DNA of 64,000 nucleotides from Nothopassalora personata (lineage: Eukaryota; Ascomycota; Dothideomycetes; Mycosphaerellales; Mycosphaerellaceae): assembly GCA_033816765.1 (NCBI GenBank), contig CM066295.1:1-64000 (forward strand), written 5' to 3'. Positions within the stretch are counted from its first letter, which is position 1; each line of letters opens with the position of its first letter. Under the pieces are notes generated by a model that saw only the letters and a program-made list of their open reading frames with translations, made no database searches and was not told the origin of the DNA. Position numbers and translations under genes: made by a program. Shown here piece after piece: positions 22,935 through 33,740 of the stretch.

Positions 22935-23132
22935 TATAAGGACCGTGAGGCTATAAGGGGATGTCGTAATATATAGTACGCCTACGATCTTCTAATCGTA
23001 GATAAACTAAAGCTTACTTTCTTCTATAGACGCTATACGCGTCTCCTAGTGTACGTATACGCGTTACGTGCGGTATGCTAAGCCGGGCATAGCCGTATTA
23101 TATATAAGGGTTAGCTATAGGCTACCCTTATA
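22935..23132 (-). repeat. 3' LTR of element C1
   Basis: 198 bp. On the minus strand it starts TATAAGGG (RIP form of TGTAAGGG), preceded by a polypurine tract (AGAAGGGGAGG). It interrupts element A gag. Confidence 0.8.
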
Positions 23133-23540
23133 ACTACCTCCCCTTCTAGGACGAGCTACCCTTAGCTCGCGGCTTTAGGAGGTTTCTATATAAGTAATCT
23201 ATCTACTTCTCGTAGATTCTGTTACTATACGACCTGCCTACGGGTCTCGTACGTGTCGTTATTAGGGTATAGGTAGGTATAAAGTTATAGTTACCGGGTT
23301 AACTAACTCGAGGGTTTAAGAAGCGTACCCTCTCCCTCCTTTTCCTTCTTTTCCCTTATACTACGTTCTCGTAGCGTACTATACCCGTACTACTAGTAAT
23401 CTACTAGCTCCTCGCTAGCGACTATCTAGCGACCCGCTAGTACTACTATAGCTTTAGAGGAAGCTATCTAAGACTAGCTCCGCTAGGAGGCCCTTATAGG
23501 GGGCCTATCAGCACTACTAATACTATTACTAGTACTACTA

Positions 23541-24340
23541 GCATAGATGTCTAGCGCGCTCGGCGTACTAGATACGCTAGCGAAGCGTAAGTTTAGCGTA
23601 CTAGGGCCGTAGACCCCTAAGTCCTTACTAGCTAGGCGCCTAGGTATATTGATTGATTGATTGATTGTTTGTTCCATTAACGTGCTATGTGAGTCTAAGA
23701 CTATGCAACACGGGTAGGGTGCCCTACCATTTTCTAGTTAGTAGAGGAAAAGCCTTTTGCAATAAAAACCTCTAAAAGTAAGCAGAGTTCCTTCCTCGCG
23801 ATATTGTAGAGGCCTTCTTGCCTCACGGGACCCGGCGGTTTTCCCGTACTCCTTGCGCCTAGGTATAGACATTAAGATATATATACGTTATCTCCTATAC
23901 TTCGTAACTAGTAAGTATTCGCTACGCTCTTCGCTTACGATGCGCTTACTAATAGTATAGTAGACGAGTAGGATACGTATAATAGTATTACTACCGGCGA
24001 GTTACTTAAGAAGTATAGGCGCTATAGAGACATTAGGTACCCCTACGTTAGTAATACTAGCGTCGCTATCGCGTAGCTAGTAGCTCGCCTACGCGCCGCT
24101 CGCGCCTAGCGCGATAAGCTTATCTAGGGGCTTAGTAACCCTATTACTAAGTAAGAGTAGGATGCTCTAGACTAGTAGTACGAGGTCTACGCCTAGCTAG
24201 GCGAGTAGATCTTAGAGGTAAGTGCTACGCCTCGCTAGCGCTCCCTACGCTCGCCGTATACGGCGTACTATCGCTCCCTATATAAATCGGCTAACCTCCT
24301 CCTAGGCTAAGAGGTAGTTTAGTGCCTATAAGAATAAGCG
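23541..24340 (+). pseudogene. Possible antisense ORF of element C1
   Basis: Antisense to gag/pol, between the chromodomain region and the 3' LTR, starting near ATGTCTAGCGCGCTCGG. A segment near 24000-24200 reads KCRRYRDIRH-type residues then VARLRAARAQRDKLI with TAG/TAA stops, again a Cys/Arg-rich stretch leading into a coiled coil. The frame changes at least once and the 206-bp retroposon cuts it, so this is weaker than the B and E cases. The mirrored region in C2 is 48850-49450. Confidence 0.3.
23649..23854 (-). mobile_element. 206-bp retroposon (SINE-like) in C1, not RIP-mutated
   Basis: Flanked by the 13-bp duplication GCGCCTAGGTATA (23636-23648 and 23855-23867). On the minus strand it ends in a simple tail of ATCA units, preceded by CCCGTGTTGCATAGTCTTAG and GCACGTTAATGGAA. 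The mirrored position in C2 (about 49334-49346) has a single uninterrupted TATACCTAGGCGC, the empty site. Confidence 0.85.
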
Positions 24341-26799
24341 TATAGGCGATACCTACGTACGCTTCGCCGGCGCCTCTACTACTACTACTACCCCCCCCCC
24401 CTCCGCCGCCGCTACTACGTCCGTAGTTCTATAGTAAGAGTAGAATAGGGCCCTTAATAGGCTCTTCGAGCTCGGCCGTACGGTAAGTAATGTACGTATT
24501 ATATACGTATCCTATACTAACCGTAGTTATAGTTCCTATAGGCTAGAAACATTAATACTACTACGGCCGATGGGGCCTTCTTACTACTAGCCCTACGGGG
24601 CGAGTATAATAAGGAGGATAATAAGGATAATAATAACGAGTAATCGCGCGCTCTACGTATATTAGCCGCCTACTACGCGCCTGTCTTTTATCTACGTAGC
24701 GCCGTAGCGCGCCTATAAAAGTTTATTTTTAAAATAAATACTCTTCTCTCTACTCTTCTCTCTCCTTACCTCCCTCTCTAATGTTATTACTATCGGGGGT
24801 GTTTACTTAACTAAGTAAGCGAGCCTTTTAGTCCGATAGAATACACTATAGGTTAGTATCTTATATGTAGGTTATAGCTAATTTTACTATCGGGGGTAGA
24901 GGCTACCGTTAATATAGATACTATCGGATAGGCCTTCCCCCCGTATTATTAGTAAAAAGAGGAGGTTATGTCTAAAGGGTAAGGTCCTTATATCTAGCTA
25001 CCGAAGGGTTAAGGCCTAAATGTATAACCTATGGCCTTATTTTAGCGCCTTACACGGCCTTCGTAGGCACCTTATATTCGACTACTATACGCGTAGCCTT
25101 TACGGATCCTTCCGCCGGCTTATACCGTCTTCGCTAACCCCTTATATTCGGCTACTATACGCGTAGTATTCGCGAGTCCTTATGCTAGCTCCTAGCTATT
25201 ATACTCTTCTAGCTAGCCCTTCTATTGCACTAGGTACTATACTTTACCCTTATACTTACGCTTTCCTAGTACTACCTCTACTTTATATTCCCCGTCCTTA
25301 TTAGCGAGGGCTATAGTGCCTCTATCCTTCTCGCTACCCGCGTACGGCTCGAGGAGGGATATATAGAATATATTATAAATTCTTAAGTCGGCTAGTAGTA
25401 CTAGGTAGTACGCCTACGAACCGATAGCGTCGATAATACGGTACGGTCTAATAAACTTCGGACATATCTTCTTCTTCGGTAATACTAACCTTAGGTTCTT
25501 CGTAGATAATAAGACTATGTTGCCTACGTAATAGCTCTTAGCCTTATAAGTCTTATTATAGTAGCGAGTATAATCGTCTACTACGATTTCTTAACGCTTC
25601 GTAAGCGTAGCGCGCATCTCTCGTATACGGTTAACTAAGTCTACCGCTACTAGTACCTCCCCTTCCCGGATCTCGCCTCGAGATCCTATAGATATTAGGG
25701 TAATCTTAGGTCTCTAACTATACGCTATCTCGAATAGGCTTATACGTAGCGTAGGGTAGACGCTGTTATTACATACGAATTTAGTAATAGCTAGCTACTT
25801 AGCCTACTCTATCTAGTTCTCGCTATAGTAATAACGAAGGTACTATTCTAAGGTTTAGTTTACCCTCTTAGTCTAGCCGTTAGTCTAAGGGTAGAAAGCT
25901 ATAGATAGCTTACGCTTTACCTACGCCTCGAAGTAGAAGTTACTCTAGAACTTACTCGTAAACACTAACCCGCGGTTACTTACTATACCCGCTAGTATAC
26001 TATTATACCGCACGACTTTGTCTCGTAAGATCCTCGTAAGCTCCGCCGCTATATATGTCTTAGTCGTAGGAATATACAAGTTTATTTTAGAGTAGCGGTC
26101 GACGATTACTAGGATCGCATTATATACGCATTCTCCTCGCTTACTTAGCGGTAGGTCCGTAATAAAATCTATAGTAATTTCCTACTATAGACCGTCTAGC
26201 CTAGGTAGTAGCCGTAGCTTGCCGTAGAGTCGATAGCGCCTCGCCTTCGAGGTCTAATAAGCCCTATAGTTTCTAATATACTCTCTTACTTCCTTACTAA
26301 GTAATTCCTACTAGTAATAACGTCATAGTAGCTCTTTAGTCTTTACCTTACTAAAGTGCCCTACTAGTAGGTCGTTATAATGTATATAGAGTAGCTATAC
26401 TCTTACTATATAATCTTCGGGTACTATAACCGTAATCTCGCGATAGACTAACCCGTCTTTTATATACTAGTCCTTAGCGTCCCCTTCGCTAGGCGCCTAC
26501 GATAAGTATACGACGTACCTATCGTCTCTCCCCTATACGATTTTTATAAGTAGTGTAAGTAGTTTACCTAGGCCGCCCTACATTATTATAGCGTATACTC
26601 TTACTAGTAGCGATCGGGTCCCCTACGGCTCGTAGGCTCCTACTACTATTATCGTCGCCTTATCCTATATCTTCTCGTAGGTAGCAGTTACGAGCCTTAC
26701 TATAGGCTCGTCCTCTCTTAATAGGGATTCCTTCTAGAAAGATAGCTTACTTTATAGCGTAGGAAGCAAGTTCGACGTCTACTACGCTACGCGTACGTA

Positions 26800-27555
26800 T
26801 TGATTGATTATTCCATTAACGTGCTATTTGAGTCAAAGACTATGCAACACGGGTCTCGAGAACGAGACCAAAATTTGAGAGGAGAAAAGCCCCGTCGTAC
26901 CCCGGACGTAAAAACTCCTTAAAAGATGCGAGCAACGCTCGCTATTCGAACCGTAAATCGAATATATTGCGGCGTAGTACGCGCGTACCCGGTAGTCGTG
27001 TCTTGTCGAGAATTGCGGTTTGTCGCCTTGCCCCGGGCGAGACAAGTTTTGCGCCCGTGTCTCGTTCTTGTTTTAAAAAGCCAAGCCGGCCGTACCCGTA
27101 CGCACCGAGCAAAATCCCAAGAAACACCCGTTGCCTCTGTTTCAATCCAGTCGCGTTCTCCGGTCTCGAGTGTAGCTCCTCGGTCGCAGTGGCCTCGCTG
27201 TCGTCCCCCCCTCGGCCTCTCTTGGTTCCAGCCGTGCAGTATACGTGGTTTGCGCCCCTAAACGCCTCTCTTGGTTCCAGCCGGCAGTTTACGTGGTTTG
27301 CCGGGACGACAGGTAGACAGCGCCTTCGTTGTTCGAGCGACGTGTACGCTATGTACGTCGCTTTCCCTTCTCGCAGTTCCGGAGTTCTTGTTTGTAGATT
27401 TTGAGCGTATCTCGTTCGTTCGGTTCGTCCGACCTGTCTTTTCTTGTTTCGAGTCGAGTAGGCTTGTATTTTTCGAGAGAGAGAGTCTTAGTTTCTCTTC
27501 GTCGTAACGAAGATACTTACGTCGTCCGCCGCGTGAAGGCGCTCTCTATAGGACG
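26800..27555 (-). mobile_element. 756-bp retroposon between RNase H and integrase of C1, not RIP-mutated
   Basis: Flanked by the 16-bp duplication ACGCTACGCGTACGTA (26784-26799 and 27556-27571). On the minus strand it ends CCCGTGTTGCATAGTCTTTG, GCACGTTAATGGAA and an AATC-repeat tail, the same tail as the 206-bp element, while the rest is unrelated to it. Several overlapping short ORFs are open because the DNA is GC-rich; none resembles a reverse transcriptase, so it is a non-autonomous element or a 5'-truncated LINE. An identical copy is at 31599-32354 in C2. Confidence 0.85.
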
Positions 27556-30500
27556 ACGCTACGCGTACGTAGTTACTACGTCGCGATAGCGTATCGGCTA
27601 GGTTACTCTTCCCCGACCTATACTCTACTACGAAGTCGAAAGATTATAGAAACGTCGCCTATCGAGCTTACCTCCCGTTTAGCTACTTTACTATTATAAA
27701 ACTCTATAGGTTCGTATAGTCGACTAGTACCTAAACCGTATACGATGCGCCTTCGAGGTACGGTCGCTAATACTTAAATGCCTCTACTACTACTAGTAGC
27801 TCTTAGTTATAGGTCTTATAATTATACTCGGTAGGTATTATCTTACGAGAATAGAAGGCAATTAGATGCTACTTAGTCCTAAATGACTAAGAGATAATGC
27901 CTATAATCGTAAAACCTAAGGTATCCGTTTTAACCCTCGTACGTAACGAAGGATCGAAGTGCCTTAGGATAGGTACTCCGAGGAACCTAGCTTTTAGCCG
28001 TTAGAACGCTTACTCCTCGTAAGCGGACTATATAAGAGGCCCTTACTTCTTACTATTCTTACATCCCTTTAGTAGGTCTACTAATAGCTTCGTAATCTTC
28101 GAGTACCCTTCGATAAAGTACCTATAGAAGTTATAGAATCCTAGGAAGGATTAAACCTTATAAAAACTTATAGGCGTAGGCTATTCCTCAATTGCGGCTA
28201 CCCTACTCCTATCTATCGATACGCCTACGACACTTACGATAAATCCTAGGAACTCGGCATTCTCCTAGAAGAAGCTACACTTCTTTAGGTTTGTAAATAG
28301 GGCGAACTTTCGTAGCCTCTCTAGTACCGCGCGTACGGCTCGTACGTGCTCCTTACGCGTTACGCTATAGATAAGGATGTTATCTAGGTAGACTACGTAG
28401 ATGTTATCTACTAACCTAGTAAGGGCCTTATTAATGTACCCCTAAAAGGTAGCTAGTACGTTAGTTAACCTAAAAGGTATAACTAAGTACTCGTAGTAAC
28501 CGTATCGCGTGCGAAACGTAGTCTTCTACTCGTCTCCTCGCTTAATAGAAATACGGTAGTAGGCATCCTATAGGTCGATTATAGTAAAGAGCCTAGCGCC
28601 CTATAGCCTATCTAAGGTCTTACTAATTAGGGGTAGTAGGTACCGGTTCTTTACTATAATCTCATTTAGGCCTCTATAATCTATATAGAGCCTAAGAGTG
28701 CTATTCTTCTTTAGTACGAACAGGATAGGCGTACCCGCCTCGCTTACGGATCGCCTAATCCACCCCTTCTCTATTGCTTACGTAAGGTACTCCTTTAAGG
28801 CCTCTAGCTTAGTTAAGGGCTAGTAGTATAGTGGCTTAAAAGGGGGTTTCTTTCCTTTAACGAGATTAATCGTATACTTAACCCCGTCGGGCATCTTACG
28901 CTTCGCCTACTTATTAGGTACGTATACATCTCGGAAGTCTATAAATTCTTTAGGCTACGAGGGGCCCTCTCCTTCGGGTACTGCTATAGTAATAGCCCGA
29001 ACACTTATCGTATAAACCTGCTTTAAGCTCTCGAGATCCTTAAGGAACTCGCGTGCGTTACGCTACTAAATCGTAGGCGTCTCTATACCGTAGTACTACT
29101 AGTTATCCTTATCGGCCTTTACTATCCGATTACGATACCGCTAGGGTCTACCTAAAATAACTAACGGCCTACCTATAGGCGCTATATAGTAGATAGCGTC
29201 GCTTACGCGCTCTACTCCTACATCGTTAGCTAGTCGTATGCGAACTATATAGGCGCCGTAGTAATATCCCTAGTCCTACGTATACGACTCTAGATTTAGA
29301 AGCTTTATACTACTAATAGGCTATATCTAGTATCGGAGTATATACTCGTACGACACTAAGCTTAAATCTACACCGTTATCTAGAAGAAACGTAGCCTCGC
29401 GAAAGCCCTTACGCGTCTCGATAGCGCCTCGTAAGTAACGCGCTAGACTCGTATCGACTTACCTTAAGGGGTCTATATAGAAACTCGGACTTAGGAGCGA
29501 CCCTTACCTAGTCCTCTACCTTTTCCCTATTTGCCCTTCTTAGTTAAAGCCTCGACAGTTTCTAACCTACGAACCGCTTACGCGTCGCGGTCTTTCTATA
29601 GGTGTCTATTCCGGTACTCCGTCTTATAGTAACCCTTCCTACCGTAGCCGTAGTACTCTACTTTCGACTTCTAGCTAGTTAAAGACGAGCTACCGGCGTC
29701 TCGCTACTAACTCGCACCCGAGGCGCCCGGTACTTAACTCTACTTCTATTACTTTAGGCGATCGGCCCGCTTATATACGCCCTTAGCTTTACGCTTACGA
29801 CGTACATACTGTCCGCGGTCGTGCCCTCCGCTACTACCTCGGCGCTCGGTACTTTTAATGCGCGAGGCTAGGACTACTAGGTCTTCTCTAGTCGTCGGGA
29901 TATTATAGTAGCTAACGATAGCGGACCGTAAGCGAGGCGTAAGCTTCGCTAGTAGGTACTATATACGTTACGCTTCCGAGTAGTTACCTAACTAGTTCTC
30001 TATAACATCTAGCTTAGTCGCAAACTATCGCGCTATCTAGTTATTCTTCTATCTCGTAACCTCGTACTCTAACATAACGTTAAGTACGCGATTTATAGGA
30101 TCGCCGTATACGTCTCGGTAGAACTCCTTAAAGTCCTAGTATATATATCCTACGAGGTTAACGGCGCTATAGTTAGTATACTATCGCTCGCTTACCTCTC
30201 CGCTAAGGTACATAACCCTATATAGGACCTTTAATTCGTCTATCGCGTACATAGTACCTAAGAGGGCGAAGATAAGTAAGAGCTCCTAAAGGAATACCCT
30301 TACCTTCCTTATCGAATCCCCTCTAAAAGGCGTCGGCTCTTTTAGACGCGGTCGCGTCGTATACGCTACGGCCGCGCCTCGTACTATAATATTATCGTTA
30401 GTAGTTATAGAGACAGAGGTAGGGGTTATAGCAGGGAGGTAATCTTCTCTCCTCCGTCCTATACGCTCTAGAGGCGGTACGCTTATAGCGCGTAAGATCT

Positions 30501-30697
30501 CTAGCCGCTCGATCTCCCGCTATATCTCTTACTCTTTAATCTTAGCCCGTAAGGCCTCTCTTCTCGTAACTAAGGCTATACGACGCGCCTACTACTATAC
30601 TCTAGGGCTTAGGGGCGGTATAGGCGACTCGCCGTCGTGTACGTCGCGATCGGGCTCTATAGCGTATATAGATTATAACGAAGGGAAGCTTTAGAAC

Positions 30698-30895
30698 TGT
30701 TAGGGCCGTAAGGCTATAAGGGGATGTCGTAATATATAGCACGCCTACGATCTTCTAATCGTAGATGAACTAAAGCTTACTTTCTTCTATCGACGCTATA
30801 CTCGTCTCCTAGTGTACGCATACGCGTTACGTGCGGTATACTAAGCCGGGCATAGCCGCATTATATGTAAGGGTTAGCTATAGGCTACCCTTATA
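30698..30895 (-). repeat. 5' LTR of element C1
   Basis: 198 bp, plus-strand start TGTTAGGGCC and end CCCTTATA. It abuts C2 directly at 30896 with no target duplication. Confidence 0.8.
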
Positions 30896-31598
30896 GCCGA
30901 GTTCCTAGGATTTATCGTAAGTGTTGTAGGTGTATCGATAGATAGGAGCCGGGTAGCCGTAATCGAGGAATAGCCTACGCCTACGAGTTTTTATAAGGTT
31001 TAATCCTTCCTAGGATTCTATAACTTCTATAGGTACTTTATCGAAGGGTACTCGAAGATTACGAAGCTATTAGTAGACCTACTAAAGGGATGTAAGAATA
31101 GTAAGAAGTAAGGGCCTCTTATATAGTCCGCTTACGAGGAGTAAGCGTTCTAACGGCTAAAAGCTAGGTTCCTCGGAGTACCTATCCTAAGGCACTTCGA
31201 TCCTTCGTTACGTACGAGGGTTAAAACGGATACCTTAGGTTTTACGATTATAGGCATTATCTCTTAGTCATTTAGGACTAAGTAGCATCTAATTGCCTTC
31301 TATTCTCGTAAGATAATACCTACCGAGTATAATTATAAGACCTATAACTAAGAGCTACTAGTAGTAGTAGAGGCATTTAAGTATTAGCGACCGTACCTCG
31401 AAGGCGCATCGTATACGGTTTAGGTACTAGTCGACTATACGAACCTATAGAGTTTTATAATAGTAAAGTAGCTAAACGGGAGGTAAGCTCGATAGGCGAC
31501 GTTTCTATAATCTTTCGACTTCGTAGTAGAGTATAGGTCGGGGAAGAGTAACCTAGCCGATACGCTATCGCGACGTAGTAACTACGTACGCGTAGCGT

Positions 31599-32354
31599 CG
31601 TCCTATAGAGAGCGCCTTCACGCGGCGGACGACGTAAGTATCTTCGTTACGACGAAGAGAAACTAAGACTCTCTCTCTCGAAAAATACAAGCCTACTCGA
31701 CTCGAAACAAGAAAAGACAGGTCGGACGAACCGAACGAACGAGATACGCTCAAAATCTACAAACAAGAACTCCGGAACTGCGAGAAGGGAAAGCGACGTA
31801 CATAGCGTACACGTCGCTCGAACAACGAAGGCGCTGTCTACCTGTCGTCCCGGCAAACCACGTAAACTGCCGGCTGGAACCAAGAGAGGCGTTTAGGGGC
31901 GCAAACCACGTATACTGCACGGCTGGAACCAAGAGAGGCCGAGGGGGGGACGACAGCGAGGCCACTGCGACCGAGGAGCTACACTCGAGACCGGAGAACG
32001 CGACTGGATTGAAACAGAGGCAACGGGTGTTTCTTGGGATTTTGCTCGGTGCGTACGGGTACGGCCGGCTTGGCTTTTTAAAACAAGAACGAGACACGGG
32101 CGCAAAACTTGTCTCGCCCGGGGCAAGGCGACAAACCGCAATTCTCGACAAGACACGACTACCGGGTACGCGCGTACTACGCCGCAATATATTCGATTTA
32201 CGGTTCGAATAGCGAGCGTTGCTCGCATCTTTTAAGGAGTTTTTACGTCCGGGGTACGACGGGGCTTTTCTCCTCTCAAATTTTGGTCTCGTTCTCGAGA
32301 CCCGTGTTGCATAGTCTTTGACTCAAATAGCACGTTAATGGAATAATCAATCAA
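31599..32354 (+). mobile_element. 756-bp retroposon, mirrored copy in C2
   Basis: Reverse complement of 26800-27555 with the same 16-bp duplication (31583-31598 and 32355-32370). The translated frames of the two copies are the same throughout, so the sequences are effectively identical, and CA/TG are intact in both. Confidence 0.88.
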
Positions 32355-33578
32355 TACGTACGCGTAGCGTAGTAGACGTCGAACTTGCTTCCTACGCTAT
32401 AAAGTAAGCTATCTTTCTAGAAGGAATCCCTATTAAGAGAGGACGAGCCTATAGTAAGGCTCGTAACTGCTACCTACGAGAAGATATAGGATAAGGCGAC
32501 GATAATAGTAGTAGGAGCCTACGAGCCGTAGGGGACCCGATCGCTACTAGTAAGAGTATACGCTATAATAATGTAGGGCGGCCTAGGTAAACTACTTACA
32601 CTACTAATAAAAATCGTATAGGGGAGAGACGATAGGTACGTCGTATACTTATCGTAGGCGCCTAGCGAAGGGGACGCTAAGGACTAGTATATAAAAGACG
32701 GGTTAGTCTATCGCGAGATTACGGTTATAGTACCCGAAGATTATATAGTAAGAGTATAGCTACTCTATATACATTATAACGACCTACTAGTAGGGCACTT
32801 TAGTAAGGTAAAGACTAAAGAGCTACTATGACGTTATTACTAGTAGGAATTACTTAGTAAGGAAGTAAGAGAGTATATTAGAAACTATAGGGCTTATTAG
32901 ACCTCGAAGGCGAGGCGCTATCGACTCTACGGCGAGCTACGGCTACTACCTAGGCTAGACGGTCTATAGTAGGAAATTACTATAGATTTTATTACGGACC
33001 TACCGCTAAGTAAGCGAGGAGAATGCGTATATAATGCGATCCTAGTAATCGTCGACCGCTACTCTAAAATAAACTTGTATATTCCTACGACTAAGACATA
33101 TATAGCGGCGGAGCTTACGAGGATCTTACGAGACAAAGTCGTGCGGTATAATAGTATACTAGCGGGTATAGTAAGTAACCGCGGGTTAGTGTTTACGAGT
33201 AAGTTCTAGAGTAACTTCTACTTCGAGGCGTAGGTAAAGCGTAAGCTATCTATAGCTTTCTACCCTTAGACTAACGGCTAGACTAAGAGGGTAAACTAAA
33301 CCTTAGAATAGTACCTTCGTTATTACTATAGCGAGAACTAGATAGAGTAGGCTAAGTAGCTAGCTATTACTAAATTCGTATGTAATAACAGCGTCTACCC
33401 TACGCTACGTATAAGCCTATTCGAGATAGCGTATAGTTAGAGACCTAAGATTACCCTAATATCTATAGGATCTCGAGGCGAGATCCGGGAAGGGGAGGTA
33501 CTAGTAGCGGTAGACTTAGTTAACCGTATACGAGAGATGCGCGCTACGCTTACGAAGCGTTAAGAAATCGTAGTAGAC

Positions 33579-33740
33579 TATAAGGGGCGGGCCCCTGTTT
33601 CTTAGCATAGGCTATGCCTATGCGTTTAGATTACTTTCCGACACCTTTTCTTCGGATAGCGTGTAACTTCCCCTTTCTTCTATATCGAACTTATTATAAA
33701 CTTTATAGAACTTTAGTATATACGTCGTTTACCCGTAACA
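33579..33740 (+). repeat. 5' LTR of element D
   Basis: 162 bp, TATAAGGGGCGGG to ACCCGTAACA; differs from the 3' copy by a handful of transitions. Confidence 0.85.

Larger units (their letters stand above)
22935..30895 (-). mobile_element. Ty3/gypsy chromodomain element C1, complete, RIP-decayed
   Basis: Flanked by 198-bp LTRs (22935-23132 and 30698-30895). On the minus strand from 30697: a gag region, reverse transcriptase with YLDN (for YxDD) near 28380, RNase H ending LADTLSRRSNYV near 27580, a 756-bp retroposon insertion, the integrase zinc region (HYNDLLVGHF) near 26380, the integrase core (DFITDLPLS near 26165, PQTNGQTKRVNQTLEQ near 25880) and a chromodomain (EVEVVLGKRKY onward) near 25200-25330. 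Long 3' region 23133-25150. CA/TG are almost absent outside the two retroposons. The bases flanking the two outer LTR ends (TTAAT and GCCGA) do not match, so the element has been rearranged at its right end. Confidence 0.85.

Noticed and set aside
26940..26960. Pol III B box (GGTTCGAAT) in the 756-bp retroposon
   Set aside because: The 3' half of the box does not fit and no A box was found at the right distance.
26833..27589. Cluster of overlapping open frames (up to 145 aa) and its mirror at 31565-32321
   Set aside because: They lie in the GC-rich 756-bp retroposon on both strands; open only because this DNA is not RIP-mutated. No domain is recognisable.
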